Under the pieces are notes generated by a model. The model was not told the DNA's origin. It saw nothing but the letters and a program-made list of their open reading frames with translations, and did no database searches. From assembly GCA_024761205.1 (NCBI GenBank), contig JAMASS010000021.1, positions 20,494-84,493 of the forward strand: a DNA stretch of 64,000 nt, in the 5' to 3' direction. The position numbers and the translations under genes were made by a program. The first letter of the stretch is position 1. The number at the start of each line of letters is the position of its first letter. This document shows positions 10,639 to 19,811 of the stretch, in pieces. The DNA is from Limisphaerales bacterium (lineage in GTDB: Bacteria; Verrucomicrobiota; Verrucomicrobiia; Limisphaerales; AAA164-E04).

Positions 10639-11196
10639 TTAAGATGACGCCAGCTCTCGATTTGCCTCCTCAACCAGTCGCTTCTGGTCCTCGGGAGTGA
10701 GGGCCTTGCCAATCACCTGCGTCGTCGTCTTAACGACCAAGCCGCCAATTTCCTGCTTCAGATCCACCAGCATCTTGGCGTGGTCGGCAGCGGCAGCTTC
10801 CCGGGCCTGACGGATAATTTGCTCGGCCTGAGCGATGGCCTTCCGACTTTCCCTCTCTTGAACTTGTGCCGCAGCTGCGCGGGCCTGCTCGATCAATTTG
10901 TTGGCCTGGACATTCGCTTTTTCCAAGACCTCTTTCCGTGCAGCCTCCGTACTTGCCAATTCCTGTTTAATCTTATAGGCGTTCGTCATGCTTTCAGCAA
11001 TTCGCTGACGGCGTTTCTCCAGCATCATCAAAATGGGCTGGTAAGCGAATCTCTTCAACAGAATCGCTACCACCACAAAGGCAATCAGCTGGGAAATGAA
11101 CAGAGGTAAAGTGACTCCGAACTTGCTCGCGATATCGGCGACAATATTCCCGCTACCTGATTCGGCAGCAGCAGCAAATAGAACTAACTGATTCAT
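10639..11196 (-). CDS. atpF: F-type ATP synthase subunit b
   Basis: 185 residues from the ATG at 11194-11196 (MNQLVLFAAAAESGSG). A longer frame begins at 11247, but those 17 residues are not family-like. One N-terminal membrane helix (PLFISQLIAFVVVAILLKRF) is followed by a long charged helix, rich in Ala, Glu, Lys and Arg, that forms the peripheral stalk. An 18-residue Ser/Gly-rich leader before the membrane helix is longer than in E. coli. The place between atpE and atpH supports the call. Confidence 0.95.
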   Translation of the reverse strand: MNQLVLFAAAAESGSGNIVADIASKFGVTLPLFISQLIAFVVVAILLKRFAYQPILMMLEKRRQRIAESMTNAYKIKQELASTEAARKEVLEKANVQANKLIEQARAAAAQVQERESRKAIAQAEQIIRQAREAAAADHAKMLVDLKQEIGGLVVKTTTQVIGKALTPEDQKRLVEEANRELASS

Positions 11197-11265
11197 GCAG
11201 AGAGTAAAGCTGGTCAGGCAGAGACCCTCTACCTGACCCAATTCCAACCAATGATTCGAACGGAC

Positions 11266-11490
11266 TTAATTCCCCGCCTTGCCCAAGAAAATGGCAATGA
11301 ACAGGACACCTTCAGCCAACGCGGCGAAGATAATCGCTTGAGTACGAATATCTCCAGCCGCACCAGGATTGCGTCCGGTGGCTTCAGCGGCCTTCATCCC
11401 GATAAAACCAACACCGATAGCCGAACCTAAAGCCGCCAAACCAACGTTGAGGCTTCCGCTCAACTCCGCCAATAAGGGCAATAACGTCAT
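11266..11490 (-). CDS. atpE: F-type ATP synthase subunit c
   Basis: 74 residues from the ATG at 11488-11490, a normal proteolipid with two hydrophobic helices joined by the polar loop ATGRNPGAA. The ion-binding carboxylate is Glu60 in FAALAEGVLF. The residue after it is Gly rather than Ser or Thr, and helix 1 lacks the Gln found in sodium-type rings, so proton coupling is inferred. The longer frame starting at 11607 would add 39 non-family residues and is rejected. 97 bases separate it from atpB. Confidence 0.95.
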   Translation of the reverse strand: MTLLPLLAELSGSLNVGLAALGSAIGVGFIGMKAAEATGRNPGAAGDIRTQAIIFAALAEGVLFIAIFLGKAGN

Positions 11491-11587
11491 TTCTCTATAA
11501 TCTTTCTTTTTTGTGTTTACCAGCGGTTCTCGCTGACCTGCACGATCAAACCGCCAATTAAATTCATCACCGGACGCCTTCCAAAAA

Positions 11588-12493
11588 TTAGTGCGCCTGC
11601 TTGCCATGATGCACGCAGATCAACGCGGTGAACACTGAGGTCAGCAAAGCGAACACCAGCGCCTGCACCAATCCCACCAGTATTTCGAGCAAATAAAACG
11701 GCAACACAAAGAGCCAGCCAAACCAAATGCCACCCAGATGCATCACCGTTTCCAAAATATTCTCACCAGCGAAGATGTTGCCATAGAGTCGGAACATCAA
11801 GGCCACTGGGCGCACCGAGATCGACACGATTTCAATTAAGCCCACAAAAATAAAAACCAACGCCAAAAACAGCCCCATGAAATTGAAACCGTGACCCTTT
11901 ACCGCGAAAATGTGCCCAAGAACTCCCTGAACTCCATTCGCCTGAATAGCCCAGATGATCCAGAGGACAAAAAAGGTCAACGCCATTGCAGAGGTCATAT
12001 TGAGATCCGCGTTCACCCCACGAAGCAATGGCTCAGTCATATGGAAGTGACCGTCGGCATCCACTGCTCCCCAGCCGATAGTTCCTAATCCTGGGACCAA
12101 ACCAAACCAGTTTGTAAATAGAATAAAAATAAAAATCGTCGCGAAAAACCAGAACGTCTTCTTCACCAACTCCGCTCCGACAATGCTTTCAAAGAACCCA
12201 TACAAGCTCTCAACCAACCACTCCCAGAAATTCTGCAATCCCGAAGGCACGAGCTTGGCATTCCGTGTGGCCATCTGGGAAAGAGAGATGATCAGACCGG
12301 CCACAATCCAAGTGACAACCATGGAGTTGGTAATCGCCAGCGGGCCAAGGCGAAAAAGCTCTACTGGACCAGGTGTCAGCCCGTGATGCTCAACTCCTGC
12401 GCCTCCCTCAGGACCATGAGTCTCGGCGGCGAACCCCGAAACGGAGCTCATCAGCAAAAAGAAAACAATGACTAACGTTCTAAATGCGAGCAT
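11588..12493 (-). CDS. atpB: F-type ATP synthase subunit a
   Basis: 301 residues from the ATG at 12491-12493 (MLAFRTLVIVFFLLMSSVSG). The N-terminus looks like a cleavable or first membrane segment ending near SGFAAETHG. Several membrane helices follow, with NFWEWLVESLYGF and the essential arginine region PVALMFRLYGNIFAGE. An upstream start at 12616 would add 41 residues that do not look membrane-related. This is the first structural gene of the operon; the promoter probably lies in 12494-12650. No atpI-like gene precedes it. Confidence 0.95.
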   Translation of the reverse strand: MLAFRTLVIVFFLLMSSVSGFAAETHGPEGGAGVEHHGLTPGPVELFRLGPLAITNSMVVTWIVAGLIISLSQMATRNAKLVPSGLQNFWEWLVESLYGFFESIVGAELVKKTFWFFATIFIFILFTNWFGLVPGLGTIGWGAVDADGHFHMTEPLLRGVNADLNMTSAMALTFFVLWIIWAIQANGVQGVLGHIFAVKGHGFNFMGLFLALVFIFVGLIEIVSISVRPVALMFRLYGNIFAGENILETVMHLGGIWFGWLFVLPFYLLEILVGLVQALVFALLTSVFTALICVHHGKQAH

Positions 12494-13239
12494 TGCGCAA
12501 TACCATTTGGACAAATGGAGGCAACTGTCTCTCAGGGAAACTCGTTTACCCCAGTGAAAACGGATAATCTGAGGCATCGTGAAAGCTTTCACAAGGACTT
12601 TTTGATCCTTTTGCACCCTTCAGGTTATTCGTTCAAATCTAGGGAACCTCTGAACCAGTATCCGGCGTTCAGGATCAAGGCGCAAAACTGCCGGCACGCT
12701 GGTGGCGCCTCAAAAAAATCTAGCTTGCAGCGCCCGGACGCCGGCAAGCCGTCGCTTGCGCGGCTAGTTTGGGCAGCCGCGCCGGACTCGCCTGGAGGGC
12801 TCGCGCTTGGGCCTTGGCCAGCGCTTCGACTAAGCCGTTGCCGATCCCGCTTGGGGGGGGAACGCCCCGCCGTACCCAGCACCGGCGGCGGTCTGCGGTT
12901 CTCGGCTTTGGCCGTCCGCTGAATCCAGCGTCTCTTCCGAGAGACCGACCACCAAGGAAACCAACGGGCTCGGACAAGCCGGGGCGCGCTTCGCTGTCCG
13001 GCATTCAAGACAGGCGTCACGGCAAAGGCTAGCGCCCGCCCATCGGCGGTGCGCCACCGGGCGAGGGGCTTTGATCTAGCAGCCATGAGATGGGCCTTGC
13101 GGCTCCAGCGGGCAAGCAACAGCCTTCGGTGTCCGAGAGGATATCTTTCAGTTCATGGTTCGTTGGCGGGCATGACCCTTTGGTGCGCACCTGCCAACCC
13201 CCCTGTCATCTCCATAACGTTCTCCAAGGCGGTTCCTCA
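12494..13239. other. Upstream region of the atp operon and a GC-rich stretch without a clear gene
   Basis: 12494-12650 is AT-richer and probably carries the atp promoter. From about 12720 to 13100 the DNA is strongly GC-rich and almost free of stop codons in several frames on both strands (for example 12625-13119 minus and 12769-13032 plus). The translations are Arg/Pro/Ala/Gly-rich and overlap one another, which is what GC-rich non-coding DNA gives. I recognise no protein family or RNA. It may be an interspersed repeat or a degraded element. Confidence 0.4.
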
Positions 13240-13912
13240 CAGATTCCTTTTAGCAACAAGCGGACGACGCCATTCTCGGAGACGTCAGCAAAGCGTTCGA
13301 TTGGCCCCAAGAAGACCCCGCGCCTCATCGAACGCTGTGACACCAGCCGCTTTGCCTCGCCCCAATGGGTGTCCATCAACGCGGCAATCTCATCAAAAAA
13401 CATATCCTGATATTACTCGACAAACAGATGCTGCTAGCCTGCCGCTTGTGCGAAACCGGTTGCCGTTTCGTCACTGTGACCGTGCTGGTTGGAATGTGCA
13501 TGGCGATCATGAATTTGCGATACACGATGGCATGCTCCTAGCCAGCTCGGCAGTAGATCGGGCGGTGAGTGCCTGTATCGAGGACCTCGACCAACGCGGC
13601 TTCAGCGAGACAATCCTCTTGGTCATCATCGGTGAATTTGGTCGCGCGCCCAAGAGCAACGACCGAGGCGGTCGCGATCATTGGGGCAATCTCTGTTCCC
13701 TGGGCTTTGTCGGTGGCGGCCTACCGATGAGCCAAGTCATTGATGTGTCCGATCAATTCGGCGGCAGTCCAACCAGCGACTCCGTTACCAGTGACCACCT
13801 GCTCGGCACCATCATGTACACCCTGTTCGACATCGACGAACCCGAAGTCGGCATCTCGCGGGGCATCCTTGATGTAATCACCACCGCGCACCCCATCCCA
13901 CAACTCAGCTAG
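13240..13912 (+). pseudogene. DUF1501 (secreted sulfatase-like) protein, C-terminal pseudogene
   Basis: Family segments occur in order but in different frames: KAFDWPQEDPA near 13275, CRLCETGCRFVTVT near 13440-13480, then after a frame change the block GWNVHGDHEFAI. The rest is continuous in one frame to the stop at 13912: ILLVIIGEFGRAPKSNDRGG, RDHWGNLCSLGFVGGGLPMS and LLGTIMYTLFDIDEPE. The GEFGR-x-P and GRDHW motifs are typical of DUF1501. The N-terminal half is missing and there are at least two frameshifts. A second dead DUF1501 gene is at 54.4 kb. Confidence 0.8.
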
Positions 13913-14019
13913 CGTGCTGACAAACGGTGCAGTGAGACTCTATCGCCCCGCTATCGCCTGTGGCATCCGAAAGTGTCAAACCGATTGGCACTGCCTACCC
14001 CGAACCCTATCTCTAGTTC

Positions 14020-14353
14020 ATGTCCATTGGCCGCTTGTTGCCCTGCTTACTTTGCTTCGCCCTCTCTTCCTTGCCGGACAGGCAAGCCCCCTGGCCGAAA
14101 CCCTTTCCCTGGGCGTCAAACACCCGGTCGTGATCCGCCAAATGGTCTCGTCGCGGATTCCGAACTCGGCCTCCTTTGCCATCAATCACTGAAAGGCCAG
14201 TTAGTTCATCAAGCTCGCAAGGGACTGCGCGGCTTGTTCGAGACTCGTGCCGTTCGCACCCCCAAAGGCGATCTATACTCCTTCACTTACCGATCAGGTG
14301 ACAACGGCAGGACTTGGAAGGGTCCCACAATCGCCTTTTACCAAGAGCGATAG
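14020..14353 (+). pseudogene. Sialidase/BNR-repeat-like protein, fragment
   Basis: An ATG at 14020 begins a signal-peptide-like segment (MSIGRLLPCLLCFALSSLP). After frame changes, a stretch with LFETRAVRTPKGDLYSFTYR and SGDNGRTWKGPTIAF follows. The S-x-D-x-G-x-T-W pattern is the Asp-box (BNR) motif of sialidase-type propellers. Only about 110 codons remain and the fragment stops where the opposite-strand sulfatase remnant begins. Confidence 0.5.
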
Positions 14354-15150
14354 ATCATTCCCGTCCACGAAAAGATTCCGAGCAGGCAAATACCACTCTC
14401 CCCTGTTCATTCCCCTACGACTGCGCAAACTACCGGTCCGGTCATCGCGATAGCTGCCATTGTCGGAAGCGTAAATGATCAGCGTGTTCTCAACGGAATC
14501 GATGTCTCGTAAGTGGGACAACAAGCGGCCAATTGCCTGATTGGTATTATTAATCGTTTTCGAATAGGTCGCCGCCTTGTCCTTAAGTTCATCATACGCT
14601 GGAACAATCTCATCAGGCGCGGCAATCAGAGCCTGCGGTCCATGAAACCAACCGGTGAGAAAGAGGTGAACCGTCTTGTCGTGATGCTGCCTAGCTAGGT
14701 CAAAGACTCGTCCATGACCAAGCTGACAAGAGCAACCCACCAACGGCCCTACAGTCTCACCGTTACGAATGAAATTGTTGGGATTGCGATGGCTCGGAGA
14801 GGCGTTGTTCCAAGGGGCAAATCAATAGTTAAAACCCATACTGATCCGGCGTCGGCTTCTTGCGAGTCTTGGTGGGCAAACCGAGATGCCGCTTGCCGAC
14901 ATGCGCCGTGGCATAACCAGCACCCCCTGAGCACCTCAGCGAGTATTACCTCACGTTCCAAGAGATGGGAATGCTAGTCCGGATCACTGATCTAACTATA
15001 GATACTCATGCGGATATGATGCCACCCCGTCATCAAGGTCGCACGCGCTGGCGAACACACCGCCCGCCGCCAACATCACAACCTTGGGACGAGCGGCCCG
15101 GACAGAAAAGAAAACCGCAAACAGCAAGCCACAGATCAATAATCGCATCT
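14354..15150 (-). pseudogene. Sulfatase pseudogene (arylsulfatase A-like)
   Basis: Reading from 15150 downwards, a signal-peptide-like start (MRLLICGLLFAVFFSVRAAR) leads into scrambled frames. EREVILAEVLRG (near 14955) corresponds to the family segment before the conserved HIGKWHLG block, here damaged. Later NTLIIYASDNGSYRDDRTGS (about 14440-14490) is the conserved TSDNG region. The catalytic C-x-P-S-R loop that carries formylglycine cannot be found, and several stops and frame changes intervene. Sulfatases of this type remove sulfate from host or algal polysaccharides. Confidence 0.78.
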
Positions 15151-15232
15151 TTATAAGGGAAAACCTAAAGCTAATTCCCCCACAACGCCCAACTTGATAA
15201 ACAAGAATGTTCCGCGTCTCCGCGTGAGAAAA

Positions 15233-15895
15233 TCAATCCCCAACACCCGCCCTCAACAAAGGCTCAAGGACCTTCCAAACATTCTCTGCCACCCGCTGAT
15301 GCCCTTCCGGATTCGGATGAATCAAATCCGGCTGATTCAGCTCGGCAACGCCGCCTACGCCCTCCAACAAGGAAGGAATTAAGGTCACCTCCTTCTCCTT
15401 AACCACGGCAGGAAAGATCTCCTGATAAGCTTTAGTGTACTCTGGCCCCATGTTCTGTGGCATCTGCATGCCAGCCAAAACGATCCGCATATCCGGATTG
15501 GCCTTCCGGGCGCGGTCAATGATGATCCCCAAGTTCTTCTTCGTTTCTTCCGTCGCCAACCCCCGCAAGCCATCATTACCGCCAAGCTCGATCACCAAAA
15601 CATCCGCCTTGCGCTTTAACACCCAAGCCAAACGCCTCACCCCCCCGGCGGTGGTGTCTCCGCTGAATCCCGCATTCTGCACCTGACAGGATAACCCTGC
15701 CTGATTGATCTTGTCCTGGATAATTGACGGAAACGCTTCCTCGCGTTCCACCCCCAATCCGGCCGCCAAGCTATCCCCTAGGAACACCACGGTTTGACTC
15801 TCCGGCTGATCCCCTTTTAGGACGGCATGGGACAGGGGCAAGGCCAACAATCCAACCAGCCACCTCGCGAGCCTCATTTTCAATTCAGTTCTCAT
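15233..15895 (-). CDS. tesA: GDSL-type arylesterase/lysophospholipase, TesA-like
   Basis: 220 residues from the ATG at 15893-15895; another ATG at 15877 and a TTG at 15937 are possible. A hydrophobic N-terminus (RLARWLVGLLALPLSHAVL) suggests export to the periplasm. SGNH-hydrolase blocks are all present: I, VVFLGDSLAAGLG with nucleophile Ser; III, ELGGNDGLRG; V, DLIHPNPEGH with the catalytic Asp and His. The family hydrolyses thioesters, esters and lysophospholipids. It is divergent from an ABC ATPase and FtsX-type permease, the same neighbourhood as tesA-ybbA-ybbP in E. coli, which supports a shared envelope lipid role. Confidence 0.92.
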   Translation of the reverse strand: MRTELKMRLARWLVGLLALPLSHAVLKGDQPESQTVVFLGDSLAAGLGVEREEAFPSIIQDKINQAGLSCQVQNAGFSGDTTAGGVRRLAWVLKRKADVLVIELGGNDGLRGLATEETKKNLGIIIDRARKANPDMRIVLAGMQMPQNMGPEYTKAYQEIFPAVVKEKEVTLIPSLLEGVGGVAELNQPDLIHPNPEGHQRVAENVWKVLEPLLRAGVGD

Positions 15896-16010
15896 CCCGA
15901 TGGAATTCAGACTGAACACAAACGCAACACGGATCAACTAAAAACAAAATTTCCCTCAGCCCAAACTTTAGATTTGACCGGATCCGCATCGGATGGAAGA
16001 GACATAGCGC

Positions 16011-16724
16011 ATGGATCAAGCCGCAGTGCTACGCGTCGACTCGCTCAGCAAAACCTATCGCAGTGGCGACCGCGAATTGACCGTTCTCGACGGGATCTCA
16101 TTCTCCGTGTCAGCTGGCGAAACCTGCGCCATACTCGGTCCTTCCGGCAGTGGCAAGACCACGCTCCTTGGGCTGTGTGCCGGACTTGATGAGGCCTCAT
16201 CCGGCGAGGTCTGGCTTCTCGGCACGGCCCTTGGCTCGCTCGATGAAGACACCCGCGCTGCGCTACGCAGCCACCACATCGGCTTCGTCTTTCAAAACTT
16301 TCAACTCATGGCGAGCCTGACGAGCCTGGAGAATATCATGGTGCCGCTGGAACTTCGCGGCCATGGCGCCATCAGAGACCGCGCAGTCGACCTGCTTGAT
16401 CGGGTTGGACTCCGAGACCGCATGGATCACTACCCCTCCCAACTCAGCGGTGGAGAGCAACAACGAGTCGCCCTCGCTCGCGCCTTCATCAACGAACCCA
16501 AAATCCTATTCGCCGACGAACCCACCGGCAATCTCGACGGCGATACCAGCACCAAGGTCGTCGATCTCATCTTTTCCTTGAACGAAGATATCGGAACCGC
16601 CTTGGTCCTTGTGACCCACGACCGAGATCTTGGGCTGAAGACCGGCCGGATCATTCAACTGCGAAACGGTCGACTCGAAGAAGACACCGGCCAGCAACGC
16701 ACATCCGTCGACACCACGGCATAG
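16011..16724 (+). CDS. ABC transporter ATP-binding protein, YbbA-like
   Basis: 237 residues. Walker A GPSGSGKTT, Q-loop FVFQNFQLM, signature LSGGEQQRVALARAF, Walker B ILFADEPTGNLDGD and H-loop LVTHDRDLG are intact. It ends three bases before the permease gene, so the two are clearly one unit. The pair faces tesA divergently, as YbbA-YbbP do in proteobacteria. Export of a lipid or hydrophobic product processed by TesA is a reasonable guess, not shown by the sequence. Confidence 0.93.
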   Translation: MDQAAVLRVDSLSKTYRSGDRELTVLDGISFSVSAGETCAILGPSGSGKTTLLGLCAGLDEASSGEVWLLGTALGSLDEDTRAALRSHHIGFVFQNFQLMASLTSLENIMVPLELRGHGAIRDRAVDLLDRVGLRDRMDHYPSQLSGGEQQRVALARAFINEPKILFADEPTGNLDGDTSTKVVDLIFSLNEDIGTALVLVTHDRDLGLKTGRIIQLRNGRLEEDTGQQRTSVDTTA

Positions 16725-16727
16725 TCC

Positions 16728-19283
16728 ATGCCCAGCGAACCCCCAACACTGTTTCGCTCCCTATTGTCTCACTGGGCATGGACAATGGCGTGGCGGGACA
16801 GTCGCCGCAGTCGCGCGCGGCTCCTGATGTTTTCCTCCTCCATTATTCTGGGTGTTGCGGCAATGGCGGCCGTCGGTTCCTTCGGCAAAAATCTTTCTGA
16901 CGCCGTGGAGGATCAATCCAAGGCTCTGCTGGGAGCGGACCTCGAAGTCAGCACTCGCATCCCCTTTACGGAGGAGCAAAGACAGCTGTTGGATTCCCTC
17001 GGTGACGACCGTTCGACGCAAATCTCCTTTTCCTCCATGCTCCGATTTCCGCTGGCCGAGGCAGCCCGTCTCGTTCAAGTGCGCACGCTCTCCGGAAAGT
17101 TTCCTTACTACGGTGCCGTCGAAACCTCGCCCGCATCCGGAGCGGCCGCGTTTCGCAAAGGCGAAGGCGTGTTGGTTGAAGAAAATCTTCTGCTCCAATA
17201 CGGCGCCAAAGTCGGAGATCCCGTTCGCCTCGGCGATCTGGAAACGCGAATCGTCGGTGCCCTTCAGAATGTACCGGGCGAGACCATGATGCTCGCCACC
17301 GTTGCTCCCCGGGTGTTTCTGCCGGATAACCTGTTGGCATCTTCCGGACTGATGGGCACCAAAAGCATTGCCCGCTACTGCTACTACTTCCAATTCAACA
17401 ATCCCGAAGATCAGATCCAGGCGAAAGCCGCCATAAGCAAGGTGCGTGACGAATATCGATGGCGCGTGGATGACGTCGAAGAACGGAAGCAAGACCTCGG
17501 TAATTTGCTTCGAAACCTTTACCGCTTCCTGAATCTGGCGAGCTTTGTGGCGCTGCTGTTGGGAGCCATAGGCATCGCCAGCGCCATCCAACTCCACATC
17601 CGCCAAAAGCTTACATCGGTCGCGGTTCTGCGATGTTTGGGGGCCGCATCGGACCAGGCCTTTGCTATTTACCTGATTCAAGCATTCTGCCTCGGGCTTC
17701 TCGGGGTCGTTGCCGGAACCGTCTGCGGGTTGCTGGTGCAACAGTATTTGCCTCTAGCATTCGCAGACTTTCTTCCCCTGAAAATGGACTATCACCTCTA
17801 CGTTTGGCCGCTCATTCGAGCCGCGTGCGTCGGCCTAGGTATTTGCCTCTTATTTGCGTTGCATCCTCTCCTCCCCATCCGCACAGTTTCACCCCTGCGA
17901 GTGCTGCGAGCTTCTCATGAGCCGAGACAAGATCATCAGGCCGAACTCGTCATCTACGGCATCATCGCCGCAACCGTGGCCCTTTTCGCAGTTTCCCAGA
18001 GTGACCGCTGGCATCATGGCATGGCCTTCACTGTCGGCCTCGGTGCGGTGCTAGCACTCCTTTACGGAGTCGCGCAAGCAATCGCCTTCGCGACCCGCAA
18101 GGCGATTCATTATTCTTGGCCCTACGTGATGCGCCAAGGTCTTGCGAGCCTCTACCGTCCGAACAACCGCACCAGCCTCTTGATGCTCTCACTCGGTCTC
18201 GGAACCTTTCTGATTCTAACGCTGCACCTGAGTCAGCATGGCCTCGTTCGGGAATTGTTTCCTGAGGCCAAAGAGAACCGTGCGAACGCCATCTTTTTCG
18301 ATGTGCAATCAGATCAGGTCGATGCCATCCGCCGCATCCTCGCGAACCAAGACCTCCCCGTGCTCGACGAGTCGCCCATCGTCAGCATGCGCATCACATC
18401 GATCAAAGGGCGCTCGGTCACGGAGCTAAGAAGGGATCGACAACTCAACATTCCGGGCTGGGCTTTACGACGCGAATATCGCTCCACGTTTCGAGATTCC
18501 CTTAGCGATTCAGAAACACTTGCCGCCGGTAAGTGGGTTCCCAAAGCCAGTTTTGACGATCCGGTGATCCCCATCTCCCTCGATGCCAGCTTGGCGAGGG
18601 ATCTTCAAGTCACCCTGGGCGATCAAATCAAATTCGACGTGCAGGGCATTCCACTCATGACCGAGATCGCCAGTCTACGAGACGTCGACTGGCGACGCCT
18701 TCAAGCCAACTTTTTTGTGGTGTTCCCCATGGGCGTACTCGACAACGCACCGGGATTTCACATTATCACGACTCGCGTTCCCGATGCCGCCGCCTCTGCT
18801 CAGATGCAGCGGGAAGTGACCGAAATGTTTCCTAACGTCTCAACGATCGACCTGATGTTAGTCCTGGAAATCATTAACAGCATCGTGGGAAAAATTTCCT
18901 TTGGCATCCAATTCATGGCACTCTTCACAGCGTTCACCGGGGTCGTGTTACTTATCACGGCAACGCTCAATAGCCGCTATCAACGCATCCAGGAAAGTAT
19001 CCAGCTGCGAACCTTGGGGGCATCGAAAACCCAGATCCTGAAGATTCAATTCGTGGAGTACTGCCTCCTTGGCGTCATGGCAAGTCTGACGGGTATTCTC
19101 TTGGCAATCGTGGCGGCGTGGGCCATCGCGACCTTTGTCTTCGAAGTTGCCTTCAGCTTTCCGTTGTGGCAGGTCGTTGTCGCTTTAATCACCAATTGCC
19201 TCATCACAATCAGCGTCGGCGTGCTAAGCAGTTGGGGCATCACCCGACATTCGCCCCTGGCGCTCTTGAGGCAGGAAGGCTAG
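16728..19283 (+). CDS. ABC transporter permease, FtsX family, YbbP-like
   Basis: 851 residues, the large two-module FtsX form typical of YbbP. An N-terminal membrane helix (LLMFSSSIILGVAAMAAVGS) is followed by an extracytoplasmic domain with SKALLGADLEVSTR. Membrane segments come near residues 260-400, then a second extracytoplasmic domain, and a C-terminal three-helix FtsX domain ending in HSPLALLRQEG, the usual end of these permeases. LTSVAVLRCLGA and IQLRTLGASKTQILKIQFVE are the conserved cytoplasmic loops. No damage is seen. Confidence 0.93.
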   Translation: MPSEPPTLFRSLLSHWAWTMAWRDSRRSRARLLMFSSSIILGVAAMAAVGSFGKNLSDAVEDQSKALLGADLEVSTRIPFTEEQRQLLDSLGDDRSTQISFSSMLRFPLAEAARLVQVRTLSGKFPYYGAVETSPASGAAAFRKGEGVLVEENLLLQYGAKVGDPVRLGDLETRIVGALQNVPGETMMLATVAPRVFLPDNLLASSGLMGTKSIARYCYYFQFNNPEDQIQAKAAISKVRDEYRWRVDDVEERKQDLGNLLRNLYRFLNLASFVALLLGAIGIASAIQLHIRQKLTSVAVLRCLGAASDQAFAIYLIQAFCLGLLGVVAGTVCGLLVQQYLPLAFADFLPLKMDYHLYVWPLIRAACVGLGICLLFALHPLLPIRTVSPLRVLRASHEPRQDHQAELVIYGIIAATVALFAVSQSDRWHHGMAFTVGLGAVLALLYGVAQAIAFATRKAIHYSWPYVMRQGLASLYRPNNRTSLLMLSLGLGTFLILTLHLSQHGLVRELFPEAKENRANAIFFDVQSDQVDAIRRILANQDLPVLDESPIVSMRITSIKGRSVTELRRDRQLNIPGWALRREYRSTFRDSLSDSETLAAGKWVPKASFDDPVIPISLDASLARDLQVTLGDQIKFDVQGIPLMTEIASLRDVDWRRLQANFFVVFPMGVLDNAPGFHIITTRVPDAAASAQMQREVTEMFPNVSTIDLMLVLEIINSIVGKISFGIQFMALFTAFTGVVLLITATLNSRYQRIQESIQLRTLGASKTQILKIQFVEYCLLGVMASLTGILLAIVAAWAIATFVFEVAFSFPLWQVVVALITNCLITISVGVLSSWGITRHSPLALLRQEG

Positions 19284-19811
19284 AGGAAGCGGTGAAAGGT
19301 CGCCGCGCTCCAGGCCACTGCCTGGCAAGGGCAGGAGCAACCGAAATGACCGACGCCGTAGGTTGCACCACGGCGATGCCGCGGAAAGGAACCGATCCGA
19401 TGTGCGGGCAAGTGGGGCGCGATGAGTGGAGGGAGCCGCGGTCTACGAAGCGAGGCGAAGAACGGTTTCCCAACGGCTGGCTCAAATGGGATCGTGAGAA
19501 GCCGGAAGATCGCTCAACCGGGCATCGCTTCATCATCCGAGGCGCCGAGATTGGGACGAATCGGGGGAAGGCCCGGCACCCTCGCTAGGGAGCGTCTAGG
19601 ATTCGCTGAGCCAGAGGGAGCTCCTTGTGAAGTGGCGCCATTCGGGACCCCTTGGCTCCGCTGTTTGAGATGGGCAGGGGGCGTTGGATACGAGGCTGGT
19701 CCCGCCACCCCGGGCAATGGAGCGTGCGGTGCGAAGCCGTGGAGAATAGGCTGGTCGCTTGAGTGCCAAGCGGAGGCTCAAACCCTTGGCCCACCTCAGA
19801 CGGGTGTTATT
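19284..19811. other. GC-rich stretch without a recognisable gene
   Basis: 528 bases between two genes whose stops face each other. Open frames run over both strands (19118-19588 and 19422-20009 plus, 19585-19794 minus). They overlap one another and the real genes, and their Gly/Arg/Pro-rich translations match nothing I know. I see no terminator with a T run and no RNA gene signature. Confidence 0.4.

Noticed and set aside
12625..12665. GTTCAAATC resembling a tRNA T-loop
   Set aside because: No acceptor stem, D-arm or anticodon arm can be folded around it.
12625..13119. 164-codon minus-strand frame rich in Arg and Pro
   Set aside because: It lies in GC-rich DNA with open frames on both strands and shows no motif. 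I could not distinguish it from chance without a search.
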